Shown here piece after piece: positions 16,786 to 25,272 of a stretch of 64,000 bases of DNA. The stretch lies in assembly GCF_035784015.1 (NCBI RefSeq), contig NZ_JALKOW010000003.1; one strand, written 5' to 3'. The position numbers and the translations under genes were made by a program. This DNA comes from Comamonas sp009360615 (lineage in GTDB: Bacteria > Pseudomonadota > Gammaproteobacteria > Burkholderiales > Burkholderiaceae_C). The number at the start of each line of letters is the position of its first letter. Positions within the stretch are counted from its first letter, which is position 1. The notes beneath the pieces were generated by a model. It was given only the letters and a program-made list of their open reading frames with translations. It was not told the DNA's origin and searched no databases.

Positions 16786-18093
16786 CTAATGACTGCGGCC
16801 ATGAAACAGCTTGTGATGCAGCCTGCGCAGCGACCACCAGACGCACAATGCCACGACCGGAATGGCCATGGCCGCCGTCGACTCGGGCGACCAGGGCCAG
16901 CCCAGCTTTTGCCCGCCCTTGGCCAGATAGCTGATCAGGCCCGTGATGTAGTAGGTGATGGCCGCCACCGACAGTCCTTCCACCGTGGACTGCAACTTGA
17001 GCTGGGTGCCCTGGCGGTCGTTCATCGTGCCCAGCAGTTGCTGACTGCTTTGCTGCTGCTCGATCTCCACACGCGTGCGCAGCAGGCTGCTGACGCGCGA
17101 AACCCGCTCGGACAGGGCATTCTGGCGGCGTGTCGCCCACTCGCAGGTCGCTCGCGCAGGCGTGAGCCGGCGGTCCATGAATTCACGGATGGTCTGGATG
17201 CCATCCACCCGCGTCTCCTGGATTTCCTGAATGCGCCTGTCCACCAGCTCGAAATAGGCGGAGCTGGCCGAAAAGCGCGAATGCGTGGCCGCATACTCGC
17301 TCTCGACCTGGCCGGCCAGCCGGGTCAGGCGATCCAGCAGCGCCGGTTCGGTGTCGCGGTCTGCCGCGCGGATGGCATTGGCCAGCTCGGCCAGCTCCCG
17401 CTCGGCCGTGGCCAGCACGGCTGCGGCCTTGCGCGCGGCGGGCAGGCCCAGCAGCGCCGCCATGCGATAGGTCTCGATCTCCAGCACCCGCTGCACCAGG
17501 CGCCCCAGGCGGCGCGGCGACAGGTCTGCACCCGCCATCAGCAGCATGCGCGAGAAGCCATCGGGATGGATGGCAAAGTCGGTATAGATGGAGCCTGCGC
17601 CGCCAGAGACACGCGAGCCGACCAGCGTATCGGCCTGCAGCATGTGACGCATCAGGTACTGCGGATCCACGTCCTGCTCGTTCAGAGCCCACAGATGCAG
17701 GCTGCTCAGGCACTGCCCCGGCAGGGCAGCCAGCCAGTCGCGCGGCACCGCGTCGATGGCGGTCTCGGGCTCGCGCACATCGGCCACACCGGCCTGCGCC
17801 ATGGGCGTGGTGAAGGTCCAGGCCACGAACTCGGTGTGCTGCTCCCAACGCAGGCGAAATGCACCCAGATCGATCAGAACATGGGTGGTTGTTGCATCGG
17901 GCAGGGGGCGGTGGTGGTTGCGCAGCAGGGCCGCCACATGCTCGCGGCTGGCTTCCCGCTGGGCCCCATCGGCGAGCATCACGATATGCGAGATGGCCAA
18001 CGGAGCCTGCATGATTTCCGCAGGACGGGCGTGAATTTCGTTGTGCAGCAGGACACGCTGGGGGTGCTGCGCGGGCAATAAAGACAAGGCCAT
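16786..18093 (-). CDS. DUF3422 family protein
   Basis: A 435-residue protein of unknown function. The family signature LLHNEIHARPAE lies near the N-terminus. Residues 210-380 are helical and rich in Arg, Glu and Ala, likely coiled coil. The C-terminus has two hydrophobic segments (about 370-392 and 405-425) ending in a basic tail, so it is probably anchored in the inner membrane. The start at 18093 has GGAAAG seven bases upstream, which decides it over a start 39 bases further up. It stands alone, downstream of the tctBA terminator. Confidence 0.8.
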   Translation of the reverse strand: MALSLLPAQHPQRVLLHNEIHARPAEIMQAPLAISHIVMLADGAQREASREHVAALLRNHHRPLPDATTTHVLIDLGAFRLRWEQHTEFVAWTFTTPMAQAGVADVREPETAIDAVPRDWLAALPGQCLSSLHLWALNEQDVDPQYLMRHMLQADTLVGSRVSGGAGSIYTDFAIHPDGFSRMLLMAGADLSPRRLGRLVQRVLEIETYRMAALLGLPAARKAAAVLATAERELAELANAIRAADRDTEPALLDRLTRLAGQVESEYAATHSRFSASSAYFELVDRRIQEIQETRVDGIQTIREFMDRRLTPARATCEWATRRQNALSERVSRVSSLLRTRVEIEQQQSSQQLLGTMNDRQGTQLKLQSTVEGLSVAAITYYITGLISYLAKGGQKLGWPWSPESTAAMAIPVVALCVWWSLRRLHHKLFHGRSH

Positions 18094-18163
18094 GCAATCT
18101 TTCCAATAACTGCAGCTATTTTGCCGTCCCAATCCATGGCCCCTGAAACAAAGGTCCTCATAT

Positions 18164-18191
18164 CAAAAAAGCGGCCCTTGCGGGCCGCTTT
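18164..18191 (-). terminator. Terminator of tctBA
   Basis: An 8-bp stem AGCGGCCC/GGGCCGCT. On the minus strand it is followed by six T, 30 bases after the tctA stop. Confidence 0.85.
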
Positions 18192-18221
18192 CGCGCTTCA
18201 TTCAGCCATCGGGCAAGACCA

Positions 18222-19733
18222 TCAGTCTTCCACGAAGGCTTCTTCACGCTTGTTCTTGACTGCAGGCATCAGCACCACAACCAGCAGCACCACGGCAGCA
18301 GCCAGCAGGCAGGCAGAGATGGGGCGGGTCACGAAGACCGACCAGTCACCACGCGACAGCAGCAGGGCACGGCGCAGGTTTTCTTCCATCATCGGGCCCA
18401 GGATGAAACCCAGCAGCAGAGGAGCAGGTTCGGTACCCAGCTTGTGGAACACATAGCCGATGAAACCGAAGATACCCACCATCCACACATCCCAGGCATT
18501 GTTGTTGGTACCGTACACGCCGATCGCGCAGAACAACACGATGGACGGGAACAGCCAGCGGTAAGGCACGGTCAGCAGCTTGATCCAGACGCCGATCAGC
18601 GGCAGGTTCAGGATGATCAGCATCAGGTTGCCAATCCACATGGAGGCAATCAGACCCCAGAACAGTTCCGGGTTGCTGGTCATCACCTGAGGACCAGGCT
18701 GGATGTTGTGAATCGTCATGGCACCCACCATCAGCGCCATCACGGCGTTGGGAGGAATGCCCAGGGTCAGCAGGGGAATGAACGATGTCTGCGAACCGGC
18801 GTTGTTGGCCGACTCGGGAGCGCACACGCCACGGATGTTGCCTTGACCGAAAGGAACTTCGCCGGGCTTCAGCTTGGTCTTCTTTTCGATGGTGTAGGCA
18901 GCAAAGGCCGACAGCATGGCACCGCCACCGGGCAGGATACCCAGGGCAGAGCCCAGGGCCGTGCCGCGCAGCATGGCAGGAATCATGCGCTTGAAGTCTT
19001 CGCCTGTGGGCATCAGACCGGTCACCTTGGCGGCGAACACTTCGCGTTCGTCTTCAGGCTTGGACAGGTTGGCAATGATTTCGCCGTAGCCGAACACACC
19101 CATGGCGATCACGACGAAGTCGATGCCATCGGTCAGCTCGGGGATGTCGAAGCTGTAACGGGCCACGCCGGAGTTCACGTCGGTACCGACCATGCCCAGC
19201 AGCAGACCCAGCACGATCATGGCGATCGCCTTGAGCAGCGAGCCGGAAGCCAGCACCACGGCACCGATCAGACCCAGGGTCATCAGCGAGAAGTACTCGG
19301 CAGGGCCGAACTTGAAAGCGACTTCGGTCAGCGGAGGAGCGAAGGCAGCCAGAATCACGGTGCCCACGCAGCCTGCGAAGAAGGAGCCGATACCGGCTGC
19401 GGCCAACGCAGGTCCCGCCCGGCCTTTTCGGGCCATCTGGTAGCCGTCGATCACGGTCACCACCGAGGACGATTCACCGGGCAGGTTCACCAGAATGGCG
19501 GTGGTGGAGCCGCCGTACTGGGCACCGTAGTAAATACCGGCCAGCATGATCAGCGCCGCCACCGGGGGCAGGGCGTAAGTCGCGGGCAGCAACATGGCGA
19601 TGGTCGCCACAGGGCCGATGCCGGGCAGCACGCCGATCAGCGTACCGAGCAGACAGCCCACAAAGCAGTAGATCAGGTTCTGGAACGTGAAAGCCACGCC
19701 AAAACCCGTCGACAAGTTCTGAATCAGATCCAT
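18222..19733 (-). CDS. tctA: Tripartite tricarboxylate transporter, large permease subunit
   Basis: A 503-residue polytopic inner-membrane protein with about 12 hydrophobic segments. The family motif GCLLGTLIGVLPGIGPVATI lies near residue 30, and YGGSTTAILVNLPGESSSVV is the second hallmark. It forms the transport channel with TctB and works with a periplasmic binding protein to import carboxylates, driven by ion gradients. AGGAG lies eight bases before the ATG. tctB is 15 bases upstream. The operon has no tctC, so the binding protein must come from elsewhere, such as the gene at 29415. Confidence 0.93.
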   Translation of the reverse strand: MDLIQNLSTGFGVAFTFQNLIYCFVGCLLGTLIGVLPGIGPVATIAMLLPATYALPPVAALIMLAGIYYGAQYGGSTTAILVNLPGESSSVVTVIDGYQMARKGRAGPALAAAGIGSFFAGCVGTVILAAFAPPLTEVAFKFGPAEYFSLMTLGLIGAVVLASGSLLKAIAMIVLGLLLGMVGTDVNSGVARYSFDIPELTDGIDFVVIAMGVFGYGEIIANLSKPEDEREVFAAKVTGLMPTGEDFKRMIPAMLRGTALGSALGILPGGGAMLSAFAAYTIEKKTKLKPGEVPFGQGNIRGVCAPESANNAGSQTSFIPLLTLGIPPNAVMALMVGAMTIHNIQPGPQVMTSNPELFWGLIASMWIGNLMLIILNLPLIGVWIKLLTVPYRWLFPSIVLFCAIGVYGTNNNAWDVWMVGIFGFIGYVFHKLGTEPAPLLLGFILGPMMEENLRRALLLSRGDWSVFVTRPISACLLAAAVVLLVVVLMPAVKNKREEAFVED

Positions 19734-19748
19734 GGACGATGCTCCTGA

Positions 19749-20237
19749 TTAGCCAGCGATGAAGCTAGGCCACACGGGGAACTGCAGATTCAGCGCCCAC
19801 ACGAAAGCGAAATAGCTGCCGACCGCCAAAATGGTGGCCAGGATGGCTGTTTCCTTGAGATTGAAGGTCTGACCGGCCATGCTGGCGACAAAGACCAGAG
19901 CGTAGATCGCAATGATCAGGCCGAACTGGGGGATGCCCAGAGCCGGCACGCCCACCAACAGAATGCCGAAGGCAAAGTTGGCAGCCAGCACGAAGAACAC
20001 AGGCTTCCAGGCCCACTTGCCGATCTTGTCACCACCTTCGGGGCCCCGGGTCAGGCCGCCGATGCAGATGGCTGCACCCAGGATGGCCATGAGCACACCC
20101 AGGATCAGAGGGAAGTAGCCTGGGCCCATACGGGCACCGGTGCCAATGGTGTAGTTGGACGCGCCGATCGCAAATGCGAGACCGACGGCCAAGAACATCA
20201 GACCGGAGAAAAAGTCTTTTTGGCTCTTGATTTTCAC
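19749..20237 (-). CDS. tctB: Tripartite tricarboxylate transporter, small permease subunit
   Basis: A 162-residue membrane protein with four hydrophobic segments, as expected for TctB. The N-terminus KIKSQKDFFSGLMFLAVGLAF and the GPGYFPLILG stretch are family-typical. The start is a GTG at 20237 because AAGGAGA lies seven bases upstream; the frame continues 24 bases further to an ATG without such a site. It pairs with TctA, 15 bases downstream. Confidence 0.88.
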   Translation of the reverse strand: MKIKSQKDFFSGLMFLAVGLAFAIGASNYTIGTGARMGPGYFPLILGVLMAILGAAICIGGLTRGPEGGDKIGKWAWKPVFFVLAANFAFGILLVGVPALGIPQFGLIIAIYALVFVASMAGQTFNLKETAILATILAVGSYFAFVWALNLQFPVWPSFIAG

Positions 20238-20428
20238 AAAACGTCTCCTTACGGAAATCACGACTTGGCGATTCTCGTTTCATAGATATGCCAAATTGAT
20301 GTGGATTCCACCTACAAAGGGCATACCCTAATGCTGACGTTTTACGCTCTTTGCCCGAGGACGGGCGTCTTGCAAGCCGGGCTTTTCTCTAGGCTCCGCA
20401 ATGACAGCAAGCACTAGCTGTCGGTCCG

Positions 20429-22231
20429 TCAGATTTCGCTCATCAGCGGCGTGCAGGCCAGCACCTCCGGCAGGGTGGTCACGCCTTCGGCGACCCGCAA
20501 GGCCCCCGCCAGGCGCAGGGGACGCATTCCGTCCTGCACGGCCTGGCGGCGCAGAACGTCCATTGACGGGGCATCGTGGATCTGCTTCTTGAGCGCCTCC
20601 GTGACCGTCAGCAACTCGTACAGACCCATGCGTCCCCGATAGCCTGTCATGCGGCAGTCCTCGCAACCTACGGGCTTGTAGGGCTGGTAGCTGCCGGTCA
20701 GCTTCCAGGGCTTGACCGACTCGGCCAGATCCTCGGGTCTCGCGTCGTCATCACGTACCTTGCAGCCGGGGCACAGCGTGCGCACCAGACGCTGGGCCAG
20801 CACGCCCAGCAAGGTGGCGTTGATCAGATACGGCGGCACCCCCAGCTCCATCAGGCGGCTGACAGCGCTGGGGGCATCGTTGGTGTGCAGCGTGGAAAAC
20901 ACCAGATGGCCGGTCAGAGCGGCCTGGACCGCCATCTCGGCCGTGGCCAGGTCGCGGATCTCGCCCACCATGATGATGTCCGGGTCCTGACGCATCAGCG
21001 CGCGCAGGCCTTCGGTGAAGCCGAAGTCGAGCTGAGGCTGAACCTGGGTCTGGTTGAAGCTGGGCTCGATCATTTCGATGGGATCTTCCACCGTGCTGAC
21101 ATTGACCTCCTCGGTCGCCACGCGCTTGAGCGTGGAATACAGCGTGGTGGTCTTGCCCGAGCCCGTGGGGCCGGTGACCAGGATGATGCCGTGCGGGCGC
21201 TTGACCAGATCTTCCCAGCGCAGGGCGTCATGGGCGCTAAAGCCCAGCGCGTCGAGGTTCTTGACCGTGTTCTCGGGATCGAAGATGCGCATCACCATCT
21301 TCTCGCCAAACGCCGTGGGCAAGGTGGACAAGCGCATCTCCACCTCCTCGCCGCGCGGGTTGCGCGTCTTGATGCGCCCGTCCAGCGGGCGGCGCTTTTC
21401 GACCACGTCCATGCGCCCGAGCAGCTTGACGCGCGCCACCATGGCGTTCAGCACCCCCATGGGCATCTGATAGACCGGATGCAGCACGCCGTCGATGCGA
21501 AAGCGGATCACGCCCTGCTCACGCCGGGGCTCCAGGTGGATGTCGCTGGCGCGCTGATCGAAGGCATACTGCCAGAGCCAGTCCACCACACGCACCACGC
21601 CCTGGTCGTTGGCGTCGAGCTGCTTGTTGCTCTTGCCCAGCTCCACCAACTGCTCGAAGCTCGCGCCGCCGCTTGCACCGCCGGCCTTCTCGGCCGCACG
21701 CACGGACTTGGCCAGCGCAAAGAACTCCGCCGTATAGCGCTTGATGTCCTGCGGATTGGCCACCACGCAACGCACGCTGCGGTGGGCCTGCCGCTCGACT
21801 TCGCCCACCCAGTCCGTGATGAAGGGCTCGGCCGTGGCAATCACGACTTCCTTGGCCGTGACCTGCACAGGCAGCACCTTGTGGCGCTCGGCGTAGCTGG
21901 CGCTCATGATGTCGCCCACGCGGCCCACATCCACACGCAGCGGGTCGATGCGCAGATAGACCAGGCCGCTGCGCTGGGCCAGGTACTGGGTCAGGGTTTC
22001 GAGGTCCAGCGGCTGATGCGTGCGGGCACCGACCACGCCCACATTGGCCAGACGCACCAGCGGCAGCTGCGCACTCTCGGCGGACGAGCAGCGCGCCACC
22101 GTGCGCTCTGCCTCCTGCGCCGTGATCACGCCGTCCTCCTGCAGCCATTGCACCAGCGTGCGCCAGTCCAGAGGCCCCTGGTAGTGGGCGGGCTTGACGG
22201 AGCGGGGCAGGATGGTTTCAGTCAATGACAT
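20429..22231 (-). CDS. GspE/PilB-type assembly ATPase
   Basis: A 600-residue hexameric ATPase of the type II secretion / type IV pilus family. Residues 1-180 form an MshEN-like N-terminal domain. The Walker A motif is GPTGSGKTTTLYSTL, the Asp and His boxes follow, and the Walker B region is DPDIIMVGEIRDLATAEMA. The zinc site CPGC ... CEDC lies near residue 500. The ATG at 22231 (MSLTET) is preferred; an alternative lies 18 bases upstream. No other secretion or pilus genes are nearby, so its partner system is encoded elsewhere. Confidence 0.9.
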   Translation of the reverse strand: MSLTETILPRSVKPAHYQGPLDWRTLVQWLQEDGVITAQEAERTVARCSSAESAQLPLVRLANVGVVGARTHQPLDLETLTQYLAQRSGLVYLRIDPLRVDVGRVGDIMSASYAERHKVLPVQVTAKEVVIATAEPFITDWVGEVERQAHRSVRCVVANPQDIKRYTAEFFALAKSVRAAEKAGGASGGASFEQLVELGKSNKQLDANDQGVVRVVDWLWQYAFDQRASDIHLEPRREQGVIRFRIDGVLHPVYQMPMGVLNAMVARVKLLGRMDVVEKRRPLDGRIKTRNPRGEEVEMRLSTLPTAFGEKMVMRIFDPENTVKNLDALGFSAHDALRWEDLVKRPHGIILVTGPTGSGKTTTLYSTLKRVATEEVNVSTVEDPIEMIEPSFNQTQVQPQLDFGFTEGLRALMRQDPDIIMVGEIRDLATAEMAVQAALTGHLVFSTLHTNDAPSAVSRLMELGVPPYLINATLLGVLAQRLVRTLCPGCKVRDDDARPEDLAESVKPWKLTGSYQPYKPVGCEDCRMTGYRGRMGLYELLTVTEALKKQIHDAPSMDVLRRQAVQDGMRPLRLAGALRVAEGVTTLPEVLACTPLMSEI

Positions 22232-22335
22232 GGGCGGCTGCAGCAACAAAACTGCCTTGACTGTACCGCCTTCGGCCCATGCGCCCGATCAGGACGGTGC
22301 ATTACAGGAGGGTGAAGCCTGTTGTCTGATGCAGC

Positions 22336-22698
22336 TCAGGCGTATTCGTCCACCAGACCACCGAGCCCGCCCAGGACCGGGTTGGCGCGACTTCTGCCCT
22401 GCACCGCATCGTCCGGCTGTGACTGAACGGCTTCGGAGCCACGCTGAGCAGCCTGCCGGGCTTGCTGCGCCTGCTGGTTCTGCAAGGCCTCGATCTGGGC
22501 CTGCAGCATCTGGATCTTGGCCTGCAGCAGCTTCGCCCGCTGCTCCTTGGTCTTGGCGTCCGCGTCGCTGTTGGCGACTTCCTTGAGCTCGTTGGTGGCA
22601 TCCTTGATCTGCTTTTGCAGCTGCTGGATTCGCGATGCCACGCCACCCCCTGCAGAAGCGGAGCTGGCAGAACCGGAAGAGAGGGCACTGATCGTCAT
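22336..22698 (-). CDS. FlxA-like coiled-coil protein
   Basis: A 120-residue hydrophilic protein. The first 20 residues are Ser/Ala/Gly-rich. From residue 21 to about 90 there is a coiled coil rich in Gln, Lys and Ala (RIQQLQKQIKDATNELKEV, then LQAKIQMLQAQIEALQNQQA). This matches FlxA-like proteins, whose E. coli prototype belongs to the flagellar regulon though its role is unknown. It may be expressed with motility genes. CAGGA precedes the ATG. It lies 104 bases upstream of the GspE-type gene on the same strand. Confidence 0.75.
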   Translation of the reverse strand: MTISALSSGSASSASAGGGVASRIQQLQKQIKDATNELKEVANSDADAKTKEQRAKLLQAKIQMLQAQIEALQNQQAQQARQAAQRGSEAVQSQPDDAVQGRSRANPVLGGLGGLVDEYA

Positions 22699-22766
22699 GG
22701 TCCTGTGATCGGCAGAAATGCACGGCCATTAAGGCCTTCGCCCATCACTTTACCCGGGCTTTGCAA

Positions 22767-23630
22767 TCACTCGGAGGCGCCCGGTTCGATGCGGCCTGGC
22801 CTGGCCCTGGCCGGATTGCGGCCGGCCTCCGCGTCGCGGGCCGGCACGAACACCTTGGCCCAGCGGCTGGTGCTCAGATCCCAGCGCGCCTGGACCTGGT
22901 CGCAGGCCAGATCCAGCGCGGTGCCCTGGAGCACGCGCGGCCTGCGCTGGGCCAGCACCACGGTATTGCCCTCGCGGGTGGGTCGAAAGGCCCAGAGCGC
23001 GTCCTCGCCAAACGCCTGGGCCATCTGGTCCAGGCTTTTGTCAAAGCTTGAGGAGCGGCCAAACAGATTGACGGTCATGATCCCGTCCTCGGTCAGCAGA
23101 TTGCGGCAATCGGCATAGAACCCGGCGCTATCGAGCACGGGGGCCGCTGCCTCATGGTCATAGAGATCGACCGCCAGCGCATCGACCGTGCCCTGCCATT
23201 CGGGCTTTTTGATCTCCTGGGCGGCATCGGCCAGCACCACCTGCAACGTGCTGCTGTCGGGCGGCAGCTTGAACCAGCTGCGGCACACGGCCAGCACCTG
23301 GGGATTGAGCTCGATGGCCGTGGTCTTCATGCGCAGCTTCTTGTGACAGAACTTGGTGATGGCCGCCGCCCCCAGCCCCAGTTGCATGGCGTGCATCCGG
23401 GGAACTTCGGCCGGCTCGGCAAACAGCAGCCAGCCCATCATGCGCTGCACGTACTCCAGATCGATATCGAAGGGGTCGCGAATGCGCATGGAGCCCTGCA
23501 CCCAGGGCGTGCCCAGATGCAGATAACGGATATCGCCATCGTCGGAGACGCTGACTTCGGGCAGCTCCTGGGCGCTGCCCACATTCTTGTCCTGCGCGGA
23601 TTTGGCTCCGCCACGGGTTTTACGGATCAC
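22767..23630 (-). CDS. Spermidine synthase-like methyltransferase-fold protein
   Basis: A 287-residue protein with the Rossmann fold of polyamine aminopropyltransferases. MQLGLGAAAITKF corresponds to the nucleotide-binding glycine motif, followed by TTAIELNPQVLAVCR (acidic residue at the end of strand 2) and ADAAQEI. VDALAVDLYDHEAAAP resembles the LxxDxxD active-site loop but is altered, so true spermidine synthesis is doubtful. The start is a GTG at 23630; GGTG lies just upstream. It is 15 bases after the glycosylase stop and probably cotranscribed with it. Confidence 0.78.
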   Translation of the reverse strand: MIRKTRGGAKSAQDKNVGSAQELPEVSVSDDGDIRYLHLGTPWVQGSMRIRDPFDIDLEYVQRMMGWLLFAEPAEVPRMHAMQLGLGAAAITKFCHKKLRMKTTAIELNPQVLAVCRSWFKLPPDSSTLQVVLADAAQEIKKPEWQGTVDALAVDLYDHEAAAPVLDSAGFYADCRNLLTEDGIMTVNLFGRSSSFDKSLDQMAQAFGEDALWAFRPTREGNTVVLAQRRPRVLQGTALDLACDQVQARWDLSTSRWAKVFVPARDAEAGRNPARARPGRIEPGASE

Positions 23631-23645
23631 GTTTCACACCAATCT

Positions 23646-24182
23646 TCAAAGCAGGCCATGGGCCGCCAGCGCATGGCGCCAGGCCTGCAGTTTTTTATCG
23701 AAAGACCAGCTGGCATTGGCCGGGCTGGTCGATGGCAGCTTGAGCGCCGTCAGCCCCAGCGCTTCGGTCTGGCGCGCATGCTTGTAGCTCTCGCCGCCGT
23801 TGTGCAATGCCAGCTGCAGATCCGGGCAGCGCAGGCGCAGCCCGGCAAAGTCGTTGACCTGGGCACGGCGAATGGCGCTGTCCAGACTGCCCTCGCGCTC
23901 ACAGCTCGCATACACGTCCCACAGGCCCAGGCCACGCTCCAGCAGCCACTCGCAGCGCCCCGCATAGTCGTCACGCGCCGGTTGTGGATGCCGGGGCCAC
24001 AGGGCCTGCAGCAAGGGCCAGAACTGATTCTGCGGATGGGCGTAGTACTGCGCCCGCTGCAACGACTTCTGGCCCGGGAAGCTCCCCAGCACCAGGGCTC
24101 GCGTGCGCCTGTCAGCCACCGCAGCCAGCCCCTGCCAGCGCGGGCCTGCCTCTGTCACGGTGGCAGAAGAATCCTCAGTCAT
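23646..24182 (-). CDS. DNA-deoxyinosine glycosylase (uracil-DNA glycosylase superfamily)
   Basis: A 178-residue protein of the UDG superfamily resembling the hypoxanthine-DNA glycosylase group. The N-terminal motif is LVLGSFPGQKSL followed by QYYAHPQNQFWPLL, and the C-terminal active-site loop is LPSTSPANA. It should remove deaminated bases such as hypoxanthine from DNA and start base excision repair. The length is normal (about 170). It may form an operon with the spermidine-synthase-like gene 15 bases downstream and follows tatD on the same strand. Confidence 0.85.
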   Translation of the reverse strand: MTEDSSATVTEAGPRWQGLAAVADRRTRALVLGSFPGQKSLQRAQYYAHPQNQFWPLLQALWPRHPQPARDDYAGRCEWLLERGLGLWDVYASCEREGSLDSAIRRAQVNDFAGLRLRCPDLQLALHNGGESYKHARQTEALGLTALKLPSTSPANASWSFDKKLQAWRHALAAHGLL

Positions 24183-24281
24183 GCCCTATTGTCGCCCAGC
24201 CATGCTGGGCATGGGCCGTGGGCTGATATTCGAAAAGATGGGCAACCGCCACCCGGCCTGCAAAGGCCAGATGCTGTTTTC

Positions 24282-25103
24282 CTACAAGAATGCCGGCAGG
24301 CCTCTGAGCGCTGCGCGTGCATTGGCCGTGCTGGCCTGCGCCAGCTGCTCAATGCCCATGCCGCGCAGCCGCGCGATTTCGGCCGCAATGCGCGGTAGCT
24401 CGGCGGAGCTGTTGCGCCCCTGAGGCTGGCCGGCCGCGCGCTGCCCGGCCGTGGTGTAGATCCAGTGCGGCGGGATATCGGGCGCATCGGTCTCTAGCAC
24501 CAGGGCCTGCAGCGGCAGGCGGGCCGCCAGCTCGCGCAGCTTGAGTGCGCGCTCATAGGTGATGGCTCCGCCAAAGCCCAGCCTGAAGCCCAGATCGACA
24601 AAGGCCTGCGCCTGCTGGGCACTTCCGTTGAATGCATGGGCAATCCCCCCCACGACCCGGTGCTGGCGCAAGGTCTTGAGCAGACGGTCGCTGCTCTTGC
24701 GCACATGCAGGATGACAGGCAGCCCGAATTCGCGCGCCAGCCGGATCTGCTGCTCGTAGAACCAGATCTGGCGCTGCTCGTCCAGTCCGGGGACAAAAAA
24801 GTCAAGTCCTATCTCGCCCACCGCCACCAGATGCGGGTCGCCGCGCTGCAGGCTCAGCAGCTCGCGCAGGGCCGCAATATCGGACTCCTCGGCGCCAGAC
24901 GTGTAGAGCGGATGAATGCCCAGCGCATAGCTGTCGCCATGGCGATGCGCCAGCGCGATCACGTCCTGCCAGTGACTGCGCTGCACGGCGGGAATCACCA
25001 GATGCCTGACGCCGGCAGCCTGCGCCGCAGCGCGTACGGCATCTCTGTCCGGCGCGAACTCGGGCGCATCAAGATGGCAATGGGTATCTATCCAGGTCGG
25101 CAT
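24282..25103 (-). CDS. tatD: TatD-family metal-dependent deoxyribonuclease
   Basis: A 273-residue TIM-barrel hydrolase. The metal-binding DTHCHLD motif is right after the start, GEIGLDFF carries the conserved Glu, VILHVRKS and GGIAHAFNGS carry the metal-ligand His residues, and LETDAPDI the conserved Asp. Family members are 3'-5' exonucleases or D-aminoacyl-type hydrolases. The start at 25103 (MPTWIDTHCH) is chosen because homologues begin just before the DTHCH motif, although an ATG 12 bases upstream is possible and neither has a clear ribosome binding site. Confidence 0.88.
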   Translation of the reverse strand: MPTWIDTHCHLDAPEFAPDRDAVRAAAQAAGVRHLVIPAVQRSHWQDVIALAHRHGDSYALGIHPLYTSGAEESDIAALRELLSLQRGDPHLVAVGEIGLDFFVPGLDEQRQIWFYEQQIRLAREFGLPVILHVRKSSDRLLKTLRQHRVVGGIAHAFNGSAQQAQAFVDLGFRLGFGGAITYERALKLRELAARLPLQALVLETDAPDIPPHWIYTTAGQRAAGQPQGRNSSAELPRIAAEIARLRGMGIEQLAQASTANARAALRGLPAFL

Positions 25104-25272
25104 GCGCACATCATGCATCGGCCAGGCCCTCAATGCAGCCCAACCATCGCGGATGACCCGCCAACTGACTACAGACAAGTCCCAGCCTTGTCCTACGAGA
25201 AACACATTGAAACAAATAAAACATTGAGCAACTTCACCCACTGCCCTGTGCGACCGGCCAAAGGAGCAAGTT

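Noticed and set aside
25204..25227. Direct repeat ACATTGA-N10-ACATTGA upstream of the PAS receptor gene
   Set aside because: Seven bases in an AT-rich stretch can recur by chance, and no promoter with good spacing could be fitted.
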